In this document: positions 40,633 through 49,865 of the stretch, in pieces
How positions within the stretch are numbered: position 1 is the first letter of the stretch
How the letters are laid out: each line of letters starts with the position of its first letter
Assembly (NCBI GenBank): GCA_900319795.1
Contig: ONPU01000013.1
Coordinates: 1 to 57,520, forward strand
Direction: 5' to 3'
DNA from: an uncultured Eubacteriales bacterium
GTDB taxonomy: Bacteria > Bacillota > Clostridia > Lachnospirales > Lachnospiraceae
DNA length: 57,520 bases
The notes under the pieces: generated by a model
The model's input: only the letters and a program-made list of their open reading frames with translations
What the model was told of the DNA's origin: nothing
Database searches by the model: none
Made by a program: the position numbers and the translations under genes

Positions 40633-41868
40633 ATGTACACATTTGACGACATCTTAAAGACAGATCCGGAAATCGCCGGCCTGATCCAAAAGGAGTTTGA
40701 ACGCCAGAATTCACATATTGAGCTGATCGCTTCCGAAAACTGGGCAAGCAAGGCCGTCACCAGCGCTCTTGGTACAATCCTTACGAACAAATACGCGGAA
40801 GGCTATCCCGGACATCGTTATTACGGCGGGTGCGAATTCGTCGACGAGATCGAGAACCTTGCGATTCTGCGCGCAAAGAAGCTTTTCGGCTGCACTTACG
40901 CGAATGTTCAGCCGCATTCCGGCGCGCAGGCGAACATGGCAGTCTTTTACGCGCTGCTTCAGCCGGGCGACACCTACATGGGCATGTCCCTCGATGAAGG
41001 CGGACATCTGTCTCATGGTTCGCCGGCCAATATTTCCGGCAATTATTTCAATGCGGTACCGTACGGAGTAGACGAGAACGGCTTTATTGACTACGATCGC
41101 TGCCTTGAGATCGCGAAGGAATGCCGTCCGAAGATGATCATCGCCGGTGCCAGCGCATATTGCAGAACAATTGATTTCAAGAAGATGCGCGAAATCGCTG
41201 ACGAAGTCGGCGCGTATCTTATGGTGGATATGGCCCATATCGCGGGCCTGGTCGCGACTGGTTACCATCCGAGCCCGATTCCGTATGCGCACGTGGTAAC
41301 AACGACGACACATAAAACTCTGCGCGGTCCCCGCGGCGGCATGATCCTTTCTTCCGAGGAGTTCGCGAAAGAGCATAAGCTCAACAAGAGCATCTTCCCG
41401 GGAACCCAGGGCGGCCCGCTGATGCACTGCATCGCGGCAAAAGCGGTGATGCTGCTTGAAGACCTTCAGCCTTCTTACGTGGACTATGCAAGAAGGGTCG
41501 TTGAAAATGCCAAGGCTCTTTCCGAGGGTCTTATGAACCGCGGCGTGAACATCGTGACCGGCGGCACGGACAACCATCTGATGCTGGTCGATCTCAGAGG
41601 ACTGGAGCTTACGGGCAAGGAACTGGAAGCAAGGCTTGACGAAGCATTTATCACAGCCAATAAGAACACGGTTCCGAGGGATCCGAGATCCCCGTTCGTG
41701 ACATCCGGCTTAAGACTCGGTACACCCAGCGTGACAACCAGAGGCATGAATACGGAAGATATGGATCGGATTGCCGAGGCGATTGTCATGGTGAAGGAAT
41801 CCGCGGACAATATTCCGGCAGCAAAGGCCATTGTGGCTGAGCTGACAGCGAAGTATCCGCTGGAATAA
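40633..41868 (+). CDS. glyA: Serine hydroxymethyltransferase
   Basis: A 411-residue PLP enzyme converting serine and tetrahydrofolate to glycine and 5,10-methylene-THF, the main source of one-carbon units. [38 protein letters not shown], and [16 protein letters not shown] with the Schiff-base K228 are characteristic. The length matches bacterial GlyA. AAGAGGAGAG precedes the ATG. A structured leader lies upstream, and nth follows after 30 bases. Confidence 0.97.
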   Translation: MYTFDDILKTDPEIAGLIQKEFERQNSHIELIASENWASKAVTSALGTILTNKYAEGYPGHRYYGGCEFVDEIENLAILRAKKLFGCTYANVQPHSGAQANMAVFYALLQPGDTYMGMSLDEGGHLSHGSPANISGNYFNAVPYGVDENGFIDYDRCLEIAKECRPKMIIAGASAYCRTIDFKKMREIADEVGAYLMVDMAHIAGLVATGYHPSPIPYAHVVTTTTHKTLRGPRGGMILSSEEFAKEHKLNKSIFPGTQGGPLMHCIAAKAVMLLEDLQPSYVDYARRVVENAKALSEGLMNRGVNIVTGGTDNHLMLVDLRGLELTGKELEARLDEAFITANKNTVPRDPRSPFVTSGLRLGTPSVTTRGMNTEDMDRIAEAIVMVKESADNIPAAKAIVAELTAKYPLE

Positions 41869-41898
41869 GTTTTTATAAGAATCTTAAAGGGCAGTAAT

Positions 41899-42546
41899 AT
41901 GGCGAGTAAACGGACATCCGAAATACTGGCAATTTTTGATGAGATGTATGGCACGGACTGGAGGTGCTACCTGAAGCATGAAAATGCGGGCCAGCTCCTC
42001 ATTGCCACAATTCTGAGCGCCCAGTGTACGGATGCCCGCGTCAATCTGGTAACCGAAGACCTGTTCCGGAAATATCCGGATATGCAGGCCTTTGCCAACG
42101 CGGATCTGAAGGAACTGGAACAGGATATCCATCCCTGCGGGTTTTATCACAACAAGGCGAAAAATATCATCGCCTGCGCAAAAATGCTCGTAGAACAATA
42201 CGGCGGGGAAGTGCCTTCCGATATTGACGCGCTGACTGCATTGCCGGGCGTAGGCAGAAAGACTGCCAACGTGATCAGAGGGAATATTTTCGACATTCCC
42301 AGTATCGTTGTCGATACGCATGTGGGACGGATTTCCAGACGTCTCATGATGACGGAAGAGACGGATCCGGTAAAAGTGGAATACGATCTCATGAAGAAAC
42401 TTCCAAAGGATCATTGGATTCTGTGGAATCTTCACCTGATCACCTTCGGACGGGAACGATGCACGTCCCGTTCTCCGAAATGCGAAGGCTGCCCCTTCAT
42501 GAAGTATTGCAAAGAACACAAAGGAAAAGCGAAGGATTCGAAGTAA
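41899..42546 (+). CDS. nth: Endonuclease III
   Basis: A 215-residue base-excision-repair glycosylase/AP lyase for oxidised pyrimidines. The helix-hairpin-helix LPGVGRKTANVI, the catalytic Lys within it, the catalytic Asp in VDTHVGRIS and the [4Fe-4S] cluster ligands C-x6-C-x2-C-x5-C (CTSRSPKCEGCPFMKYC) are all present. AAAGGGCAG precedes the ATG. The next frame, a 32-residue hydrophobic peptide, starts 15 bases after it. Confidence 0.95.
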   Translation: MASKRTSEILAIFDEMYGTDWRCYLKHENAGQLLIATILSAQCTDARVNLVTEDLFRKYPDMQAFANADLKELEQDIHPCGFYHNKAKNIIACAKMLVEQYGGEVPSDIDALTALPGVGRKTANVIRGNIFDIPSIVVDTHVGRISRRLMMTEETDPVKVEYDLMKKLPKDHWILWNLHLITFGRERCTSRSPKCEGCPFMKYCKEHKGKAKDSK

Positions 42547-42561
42547 AGAGGTACATGAATT

Positions 42562-42660
42562 ATGATGAACAGAAAAACACAGAAAATCGTAGTTGCGGTC
42601 ATCGCTGTCGTCATCGCTCTGACGATGATCCTTTCGATGTTCGCGCCGGCTTTCGCTTAA
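42562..42660 (+). CDS. 32-residue hydrophobic peptide
   Basis: A short frame starting MMNRKTQKIVVAVIAVVIAL and ending LSMFAPAFA, preceded by AAAGAGG at 11-base spacing. It has a basic N-terminus, one membrane helix and a C-terminal APAFA that looks like a signal-peptidase I site with nothing after it. It lies 15 bases after nth on the same strand and stops 11 bases before the convergent kinase gene. I do not recognise the family; small proteins of this type are common in Clostridia. It is probably a single-pass membrane peptide. Confidence 0.6.
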   Translation: MMNRKTQKIVVAVIAVVIALTMILSMFAPAFA

Positions 42661-42671
42661 TTTGATGGCTT

Positions 42672-44078
42672 TCAGGCGGGGTCGAGAGTAAAGACGAATT
42701 CGGTGCCCACTCCGACCGTGCTGATCACGTTGATCCGCTGGCCGTGGGCCTGAATGATTTCTCTGACGATTGCCAGACCGAGGCCGGTGCCTTTGCGGTC
42801 CTTGCCGCGGGAGCTGTCGCCTTTGTAGAAGCGTTCCCAGATCGATGTGATCTCCGAGGAGGGGATGCCGATTCCTTCGTCTTTGACGGAGACATAACAT
42901 TTTCCGAACTTTTCGGTGGTTTCCAGAGTGATCGTGGAATTTTTGCCGCTGAATTTGATTGCATTGTCGAGCAGGTTGTAGATAACCTGCTCGATTTTTT
43001 CACGGTCCGCATGTACGAGAAAGGTCTCGCCGCTCAGCACGAGATCAATTGAGATTTTCTTTTTACGGCAGGAGCCTTCAAAAACCGCCGCTGTTTTCTT
43101 CAGTTCCTCATTGATGTCAAAATCGCTGAGTGTCAGAATGACCTTGTTCTGATCCATGTCATTGAGCCGCAGAATATCCTGAGTCATCTTCACAAGGCGG
43201 TCTGTCTCTCCGGAAATGATCTTCAGATATTTCTCATGCATTTCAGGAGGAATGGTGCCGTCAGTCATGGCTTCGGTGAAGCCCTTGATCGAAGTGAGGG
43301 GGGAGCGGAAATCGTGACTGACATTGGAAATGAATTTCTTCTGATAATCCGCGTTTTTCTTCAGCTCGTCCGCCATGTAGTTCATGGTGTGGGCCAGGTC
43401 TCCCAGTTCATCTCCGGAATTGACGATGATCCGGTGAGCCAGATTCCCGGATGAAAATTCCTGCACGCCCTTCGTAATGCTCTTCAGCGGAAAATGAACC
43501 GAATAGACAAAGAAGACCAGGATGAGAAGTGACAGAACGAACAGTACGGCGAACAGAATGAGCAGTTTGTTCAGGATCCGGTCCCTTAAACGGACAACTT
43601 CATTCATAGGGGAACTGATCGCGATATAGCCGGAATTTCTCAAGGAACCGTTTAAGGGCAGCATGACATTCAGCATATCCTCAGCATATTCCCCGTAAAA
43701 ATCGCTTACTTCATAATAGCCGGGACCGAAGACGGTATAGTCAAAACCGGCAATCTCGTGAGGGGATTCCGTATTCAGAGGTTTGGAAGTACACAGAAGC
43801 TCACGTCCCCGGCGGTCAAGGACGCGGATATCCGAATGGTTTGCTTTTGCCACCGCCTTCAGCTCATCGTAAAGCTGATCGATGGATTTTTCCCTGGAGG
43901 AGAGCGTTTCGGCGCAGATGGTGTTGATGGAATTGGCTTCTCTGTAAAAGGAAGCCGCCTGCTCCTTTGTCAGAACGGAATCAAGCAGCTGGGTGCCTAA
44001 AAGGAGCACCACGAAGACACTGACAAATGCCAGAATCACAAAACTCAATATGAATTTGAGGAGAAGCGTACGTTTCAT
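42672..44078 (-). CDS. Sensor histidine kinase
   Basis: A 468-residue membrane kinase. The first helix is at about residues 9-30, the extracellular sensor region runs to about 165, and the second helix is ILFAVLFVLSLLILVFFVYS. HAMP follows (PLKSITKGVQEFSSGNLAHR), then the phosphoacceptor box FISNVSHDFRSPLTSIKGF, an N box YNLLDNAIKFS, and G boxes DEGIGIPSSE and GTGLGLAIV. It autophosphorylates on His and passes the phosphate to the response regulator gene 14 bases upstream in the same unit. The stimulus is unknown. Confidence 0.92.
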   Translation of the reverse strand: MKRTLLLKFILSFVILAFVSVFVVLLLGTQLLDSVLTKEQAASFYREANSINTICAETLSSREKSIDQLYDELKAVAKANHSDIRVLDRRGRELLCTSKPLNTESPHEIAGFDYTVFGPGYYEVSDFYGEYAEDMLNVMLPLNGSLRNSGYIAISSPMNEVVRLRDRILNKLLILFAVLFVLSLLILVFFVYSVHFPLKSITKGVQEFSSGNLAHRIIVNSGDELGDLAHTMNYMADELKKNADYQKKFISNVSHDFRSPLTSIKGFTEAMTDGTIPPEMHEKYLKIISGETDRLVKMTQDILRLNDMDQNKVILTLSDFDINEELKKTAAVFEGSCRKKKISIDLVLSGETFLVHADREKIEQVIYNLLDNAIKFSGKNSTITLETTEKFGKCYVSVKDEGIGIPSSEITSIWERFYKGDSSRGKDRKGTGLGLAIVREIIQAHGQRINVISTVGVGTEFVFTLDPA

Positions 44079-44092
44079 TTTTTAAAATGCGG

Positions 44093-44797
44093 TCATTTCT
44101 TCTCGAATTTATAGCCGATGCCCCATACGGTGCCGATATTCCACCCATTTTCACCCTTGATCTTTTCGCGAAGGCGTTTGATATGGACGTCCACGGTTCG
44201 TGTATCTCCGACGTATTCATATCCCCAGATATGATCCAGCAGCTGTTCGCGCGTAAATACCTGGTTTGGCTGTGAGGCCAGAAAATAGAGCAGTTCAAGT
44301 TCCTTCGGCGGCATTTCAACCGGTTCCCCGTTATAGATGACAGCGTAGTTGGAGAGGTTGACAGTAAGGCCCGGATATTCGACGGAACGGATATGCTCCT
44401 GATCCTTCTTCCTGGAATCTTCCTTATTGCGGCTTCTTCGAAGGACCGCTTTAACGCGGGCGACCAGTTCTTTTGAGTCAAATGGTTTGACCATATAGTC
44501 GTCGGCGCCAAGCTCAAGTCCCAGCACCTTGTCAAATGTTTCGCCTTTCGCGGAGAGCATGATGATCGGCGTCTGGCGGATCTGCCGGATTTCCCGGCAG
44601 ACTTCGTAACCGTCTTTTCCGGGCAGCATCAGATCCAGAATAACCAGATCCGGACTGAAGCTTCTGAATAGCTCAAGAGCCTGATAGCCGTCGCCGGCTG
44701 TACGGGTGTCGAACATCTCCTTTGTCAGGTAAAGCGAGATCAGTTCGGCAATATTGCTGTCATCATCTACAATCAGTATTCTCGGAATAGAAGCCAT
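44093..44797 (-). CDS. OmpR/PhoB-type response regulator
   Basis: A 234-residue regulator. The receiver domain has the acidic pair DDD at residues 11-13, phosphoacceptor D55 in LVILDLMLPGKDG, and the conserved Lys in MVKPF. The C-terminal winged helix ends with TREQLLDHIWGYEYVGDTRTVDVHIKRLREKI, which reads DNA direct repeats. It is paired with the kinase directly downstream. mutS2 lies 45 bases upstream on the same strand, so the system may be partly co-transcribed with it. Confidence 0.93.
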   Translation of the reverse strand: MASIPRILIVDDDSNIAELISLYLTKEMFDTRTAGDGYQALELFRSFSPDLVILDLMLPGKDGYEVCREIRQIRQTPIIMLSAKGETFDKVLGLELGADDYMVKPFDSKELVARVKAVLRRSRNKEDSRKKDQEHIRSVEYPGLTVNLSNYAVIYNGEPVEMPPKELELLYFLASQPNQVFTREQLLDHIWGYEYVGDTRTVDVHIKRLREKIKGENGWNIGTVWGIGYKFEKK

Positions 44798-44842
44798 ATG
44801 ATTTCTCCGTTTTCAAAACCGGGCAACAATCGTATCAGAGCG

Positions 44843-47212
44843 TTACTTCAGCTTTGCTATAGTGACGCCTGCGTCTCCTTCGCCGAATTCACCGAGCCTG
44901 AAGGACGCGACATGGCGGTTTTTCTTCAGATACTTATGAACGCCGTTCCTCAGCGCGCCTGTTCCCTTGCCGTGTACAATCCGCACCTGCTCAAGGTGGG
45001 CCAGGGCGGCGTCGTCCAGATACTTGTCGAGTTCCGCGCAGGCTTCATCTACGGTTTTTCCCAACAGATTGATCTCCGGCGAGACGGAGAGGGATTTGCT
45101 GATCCTCACTTTCCCGGAGGAGGTACGATTCAGCTTGTCGGAACGGATTTCGTCCTCGTCCAGGAGGATCAGGTCATCGAGACGGACTTTTGTCCTCATG
45201 ATTCCGAGGGTCACAAAGAGCCATCCCTTGGCATCCGGAAGTGTACTGACGGTTCCGTTGAGACCGAGGGACATGACCCGTACGGCGTCGCCGATCTTCA
45301 GATCCCCCGCTTTCAAGCTGCTTTTTTGCTGTTCATTCGAAGAAACAGTCCGGATATTGCTTTCCAGCTGCTCCATCCTGCCGCGAAGTTCCGTGCGGCG
45401 CTTTTCCATCTCCCGGGAATTGCCCCCGTGTTTGGAGTACCAGCTGATGGTTTTGTCGGCGTAGTCTTTTGCTTCCTGCAGAATCCTTCGTGCCTCTTCC
45501 GAGGATTCGGAGAGGGCGTGCTGTTTCTTCTCGGTAAACTCGCGCTCCTTTTTTGCGAGAGCAGCCTCTCTTTTTTCAAGTTCTCTCAGCTTGTTTTCAA
45601 CCTCAGCCTCATCTGCCTCCAGCTTTTTGCGTTCCTCTTCCAGACCGCTGATGACATCTTCAAAGCTCTCATCTTCGCGGCTTATATATGCTTTCGCTTC
45701 TTCGATCAGATCTTCCGTGAGGCCGAGCTTTCCGGAAATGGCGAACGCGTTGCTCTTTCCGGGAATTCCGATGAGCAGCCTGTAAGTCGGAGAGAGTGTT
45801 TCCACGCTGAACTCGCAGCTGGCATTTTCCACAAGCGGAGTACGAAGAGCGTAGATCTTCAATTCGCTGTAATGAGTGGTCGCGATCGTACGAATACCTC
45901 GCCTGTGCAGGTGGTCGAGAATCGCGATGGCAAGAGCCGCTCCTTCGGTCGGGTCGGTTCCCGCTCCGAGTTCGTCAAAGAGGACGAGGCTCTTTTCGTC
46001 CGCGAGTTTCAAAAACTCGACGACATTGGTCATATGGGACGAGAAGGTTGAAAGCGATTGTTCGATGCTCTGCTCGTCACCGATATCCGCATAGACCTCT
46101 TCGAACATACAGATCCGGCTTCCGGCTCCCGCCGGAATATGCAGCCCCGAAAGTCCCATGAGAACCAGAAGTCCGCTGGTTTTTAAGGAAACGGTTTTTC
46201 CGCCTGTGTTCGGTCCCGTGATGACGAGAAGATCGAAATCCTCACCCAGGCGGATGTCGATCGGAACAGCTTTCTTTTTCGGAATCAGCGGATGTCTCGC
46301 CCTGCGGATATCGATAATTCCGTCATCGGCGATCTGCGGGCGCATGGCGTCCATTTCCAGAGCAAGATGCGCGCGGGCAAAGATAAAATCCAGATCCCGC
46401 ATCAATTCGTAATTACTGCGGATGAAGCCGCTGTTCTCTCCAAGGAGCGCGGAAAGATTCGAAAGAATGATCTCGATTTCCTTCTGCTCCTGAATCTGAA
46501 GCTCACGTATCTCATTGTTCAGTCTGACGACGGAAGCCGGCTCGATATAGACGGTGGAGCCGGTTTTGCTCTGATCGTGGACAATGCCGGCAACCTGGCC
46601 GCGGTACTCGTTGCGGACCGGAATGCAGTATCGTCCGTCTCTGGTTGTGATCAGCGAATCCTGGAGATAGTTTTTGGCTTCCGAAGACACGATGCGCGTC
46701 AGCTCTGTCCGGATGCGTTCCGATGCAAGCCGGATCGAGCGCCGTACCTGCCGAAGCCCGGGAGAGGCATTGTCGGAAATTTCCTCTTCGGAAATAATGG
46801 CGCGGCGGATTTCCGCTGACACATTTGTGAGAGGTTCCAGCGCGCGGAACATCGGATCCAGCAGGTCCGGCTGTTCATCATCCCTTTCCCTTCTGGCATA
46901 GGCCTTCACGAGGGAGGTATTTTCAAGAAGCTTTGCCATTTCCAGTATTTCATGAATACCGAGCGTGCTTCCTATTTCGAGTCTCTTTAAGGAGGCGCGG
47001 ATATCCGTGACGCTTCCGAATGAGATCGTGCCCTTTTTCAGGAGACGGCCAAGAGCGGCTTCCGTCTCGTCCTGCAGACGGATCACTTCCGGCAGGGAGG
47101 CGGACGGCTTCAAAGCCGCGCAAAGTTCTTTGCCCGGGAAGGAACCGGCGTATGAGACCAGAGAGCCGATGATTTTATCATATTCTAGTGTGTGAAGTAC
47201 TTTCTCGTTCAT
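44843..47212 (-). CDS. mutS2: MutS2 family protein with Smr domain
   Basis: A 789-residue protein. The ATPase core shows ITGPNTGGKTVSLKTSGLLVLM (Walker A), LVLFDELGAGTDPTEGAAL (Walker B) and ATTHYSELK. A long coiled coil follows (about residues 510-600, ERKKLEADEAEVENKLREL), then a KOW-like segment and the C-terminal Smr domain with LDKYLDDA and VRIVHGKGTGALR. MutS2 in Firmicutes acts as a ribosome-collision rescue factor and anti-recombinase, not in mismatch repair. It heads the minus-strand group. Confidence 0.95.
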   Translation of the reverse strand: MNEKVLHTLEYDKIIGSLVSYAGSFPGKELCAALKPSASLPEVIRLQDETEAALGRLLKKGTISFGSVTDIRASLKRLEIGSTLGIHEILEMAKLLENTSLVKAYARRERDDEQPDLLDPMFRALEPLTNVSAEIRRAIISEEEISDNASPGLRQVRRSIRLASERIRTELTRIVSSEAKNYLQDSLITTRDGRYCIPVRNEYRGQVAGIVHDQSKTGSTVYIEPASVVRLNNEIRELQIQEQKEIEIILSNLSALLGENSGFIRSNYELMRDLDFIFARAHLALEMDAMRPQIADDGIIDIRRARHPLIPKKKAVPIDIRLGEDFDLLVITGPNTGGKTVSLKTSGLLVLMGLSGLHIPAGAGSRICMFEEVYADIGDEQSIEQSLSTFSSHMTNVVEFLKLADEKSLVLFDELGAGTDPTEGAALAIAILDHLHRRGIRTIATTHYSELKIYALRTPLVENASCEFSVETLSPTYRLLIGIPGKSNAFAISGKLGLTEDLIEEAKAYISREDESFEDVISGLEEERKKLEADEAEVENKLRELEKREAALAKKEREFTEKKQHALSESSEEARRILQEAKDYADKTISWYSKHGGNSREMEKRRTELRGRMEQLESNIRTVSSNEQQKSSLKAGDLKIGDAVRVMSLGLNGTVSTLPDAKGWLFVTLGIMRTKVRLDDLILLDEDEIRSDKLNRTSSGKVRISKSLSVSPEINLLGKTVDEACAELDKYLDDAALAHLEQVRIVHGKGTGALRNGVHKYLKKNRHVASFRLGEFGEGDAGVTIAKLK

Positions 47213-47391
47213 GATCCCTATTTTACTCCAAGCGAAGCTCCAAGAAAAGGAGAAATGCCCGGGCGGGAGCGGACTACATTTTACACGTATGTAACAAATT
47301 GTTCATAATCGGATGCTATACTCTTTTTACTGTGACTGTAAACTCTTCGGGAATACTGTTATTTCAACAGAAATGTCTTTGGCTTAAAATC

Positions 47392-48921
47392 ATGGACGAA
47401 GAAAACCGTTTCAACGAATCGGATAGTGAAGAGGAAGAGTCTTATTCCTTTATGCGGGAGACTGTTAAGAAACGGCCTCTCCGTTTTTCACGCATTCTTT
47501 TGAAAGCCCTGATGTTCCTTGGTGCAGGCGCCCTGTTTGGTGCGGCAGCGGCTTTTGTCTTTTTGCATGCCATCAAAGTGAACGCAGTTCCCTCAAATAT
47601 TTCTGAAGAAGCGACCGTACAGAGCGAATCGGCGGAACAGACAGAAGTGATCGAACAGGCAGAGCCGACGGAACAGGCAGAGGCGACGGATCAGGCGGAG
47701 CCGACGGAAGCGACAGAGCCGACGGAAGTGATAGAGCCAACGGACCAGGCAGAGCCAACGGACCAGGCAGAACCGACCGCCCAGGTGGATCAGGCAGAGC
47801 AGCTCGAAACAGAAGTGACAGACATGAAACCGACGGAAGAGCCGGTTGAGGAAGAGGCCCGCGAAGAACAGGTTGAAGGAACGACCGGAATTCCGGGTGA
47901 AGAGGGCCCCGGGGAAAACAGCGCCGAGGCTGAAGAGAAACTCAACGCGGAGGCTCTCAACGAATACAAAAGACTCAATGAGGCAATAAGAGGAGTCGCG
48001 GAAGAAGCGGGGAAATCCCTTGTACAGGTTACCGGTATTACGGATTCGGTGGACTGGTTCAGCAATATCAACAGCGCGTCCCAGACCGGTTCGGGAGTGA
48101 TCATCAGGGAAGAGAATGACCGTCTGATGATTCTGACATACAGGAATCTGGTCGCGGATGCCGGCCGTGTCGTTGTCACGATGAAAGACCAGTCGGTCCG
48201 CGCGGCTCTGGTTGTCGGGTCGGATCCGGTCACCAATCTGGCGGTAGTGTCCGTGCCATTTGACAGGGAATCGGATCGCGAGGAAATGGAATGGGCAGCG
48301 GTGAACATAGCGGATTCCGCGGAGGTCCGTACGGGAGATTCGGTGATTGCAATCGGGAATCCGTTGGGGTATAGTAATTCTGTTGTTTACGGAGAAGTGA
48401 CATCTACCTCCGGGCATGTTTCGCTTACAGACAGTGAATACGGTTTGATTACGACCAATTGTGTGGGAAGCAGCCGGGGAAGCGGCATTCTCGTCGATCT
48501 CAACGGACAGATCGTGGGATGCATCATGCAGCAGTATTCAGATGAAAAATGGCCTCTCATCACAGCCGTTCCTTCCTCTTTACTGAAAGATATTGCTGAC
48601 AGACTTTCGGACGGAAAAGTACCCGGATATGTCGGCCTGAAAGGGGAGAGCGTTACGGTACAGGTTGCGGAAGGAATCGATGTGCCGGCAGGCGTCTACA
48701 TCACTGAAGTGGAGCCGGACTCGCCGGCGCTTGCAGCCGGTATCATGCCGGGAGATGTGCTGACGAAGATCGGAGATCTGGAAATCGCTGACATGCAAAC
48801 GGTTTCCGAATGTGTGTTGGAAGCGGGACCGAATCAGGAACTGGAATTCACGGTTCTTCGGCGCGGCGCGGAAAAGGATGTCGAATTTTCATTTACAGTG
48901 ACGGTTGGAGAACTTACGTGA
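47392..48921 (+). CDS. HtrA-like PDZ membrane protein without intact catalytic triad
   Basis: A 509-residue membrane protein with the layout of HtrA: cytoplasmic start, one helix (ILLKALMFLGAGALFGAAAAFVF), a 110-residue spacer made of PTEQAE/PTDQAE repeats, a trypsin-like beta-barrel (about 195-395) and a C-terminal PDZ domain (AGVYITEVEPDSPALAAGIMPGDVLTKIGDLEI). Where HtrA has TNxHVV it has TYRNLVADA (His to Asn, N252); where HtrA has TDLAV it has TNLAVV (Asp to Asn, N282); the GNSGGP region reads GSSRGSGILVD, which puts Gly363 at the Ser position unless a two-residue insertion is assumed. It is therefore probably a pseudoprotease that binds proteins. The ATG at 47392 has no strong ribosome binding site and starts further up are possible. 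Confidence 0.8.
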   Translation: MDEENRFNESDSEEEESYSFMRETVKKRPLRFSRILLKALMFLGAGALFGAAAAFVFLHAIKVNAVPSNISEEATVQSESAEQTEVIEQAEPTEQAEATDQAEPTEATEPTEVIEPTDQAEPTDQAEPTAQVDQAEQLETEVTDMKPTEEPVEEEAREEQVEGTTGIPGEEGPGENSAEAEEKLNAEALNEYKRLNEAIRGVAEEAGKSLVQVTGITDSVDWFSNINSASQTGSGVIIREENDRLMILTYRNLVADAGRVVVTMKDQSVRAALVVGSDPVTNLAVVSVPFDRESDREEMEWAAVNIADSAEVRTGDSVIAIGNPLGYSNSVVYGEVTSTSGHVSLTDSEYGLITTNCVGSSRGSGILVDLNGQIVGCIMQQYSDEKWPLITAVPSSLLKDIADRLSDGKVPGYVGLKGESVTVQVAEGIDVPAGVYITEVEPDSPALAAGIMPGDVLTKIGDLEIADMQTVSECVLEAGPNQELEFTVLRRGAEKDVEFSFTVTVGELT

Positions 48922-49859
48922 GATTTATCAGTGAATTAAAAGACGGTGCCCGCATTCAGGACATTTATCTGTGCAAACACAAACAGTCGGCAGTGACGAA
49001 AAACGGAAAGAACTATGAATCTTTGATTCTGCAGGACAGAACGGGACAGATCGATGCGAAGATCTGGGATCCCAACTCGGACGCGATCGGAGAGTTTGAA
49101 GCTCTTGACTATATTTATGTGGCGGGGACAGTGAGCAATTTTAACGGATCCCTGCAGGCCTCGTTAAAGCAGGTGAGGAAGGCGGATGAGGGAGAGTATT
49201 TTCCCGCGGATTATCTGCCGATGACCAAGCAGAATACGAAGGCCATGTATCAGGAACTGATGAGTTTTGCTGCAAGCGTGAAGAACCCTTATCTCTCCGA
49301 GCTTCTGAAAAGCTTTTTCGTGACGGATAAGGCATTCGCATCTTCGTTCGCGAAGCATTCCGCGGCCAAAACCGTACATCACAGCTTTGTCGGCGGACTT
49401 CTGGAACATACGCTTTCCGTAACGAGGCTCGCGTCTTATATCGCGGACCATTATCCGGCCGTCAACCGGGACCTTTTGATTACAGCGGCTATTCTGCATG
49501 ATATCGGAAAGACAAAGGAGCTGTCCTATTTTCCGACAAATGATTACACGGACAGCGGCCAGATGCTCGGTCATATCATGATCGGAGCGGAAATGATCCA
49601 CGACCATGCGTCGAAGATTGAAGGTTTTCCGGAACTTCTGGAGACAGAGCTGAAGCACTGTATTCTGGCACACCACGGTGAATTTGAGTTCGGCTCACCG
49701 AAGAAGCCTGCCATTATCGAGGCTATGGCGCTGAATCTGGCGGATAATCTGGACGCGAAGCTGGAGACCATGACCGAGATTCTGGAAAACGGACAGTCAT
49801 TGAGCGAGGACTGGCTCGGCTTTAACCGTTTCTTTGATTCCAACCTGAGGAGAACCTGA
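48918..49859 (+). CDS. yhaM: 3'-5' exoribonuclease, YhaM family
   Basis: A 313-residue protein from a GTG that overlaps the previous stop codon (GTGA), with GGAG upstream. The N-terminal OB fold (ESLILQDRTGQIDAKIWDPN) is followed by an HD metal-phosphohydrolase domain: HHSFVGGLLEHTLSVTRLAS, AILHDIGKTKE and CILAHHGEFEFGSP carry the His/Asp ligands. In Bacillus and Streptococcus YhaM trims short 3' tails of RNA and also degrades DNA. It is translationally coupled to the HtrA-like gene, and rlmD starts 6 bases after it. Confidence 0.92.
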   Translation: MRFISELKDGARIQDIYLCKHKQSAVTKNGKNYESLILQDRTGQIDAKIWDPNSDAIGEFEALDYIYVAGTVSNFNGSLQASLKQVRKADEGEYFPADYLPMTKQNTKAMYQELMSFAASVKNPYLSELLKSFFVTDKAFASSFAKHSAAKTVHHSFVGGLLEHTLSVTRLASYIADHYPAVNRDLLITAAILHDIGKTKELSYFPTNDYTDSGQMLGHIMIGAEMIHDHASKIEGFPELLETELKHCILAHHGEFEFGSPKKPAIIEAMALNLADNLDAKLETMTEILENGQSLSEDWLGFNRFFDSNLRRT

Positions 49860-49865
49860 TTTTCC

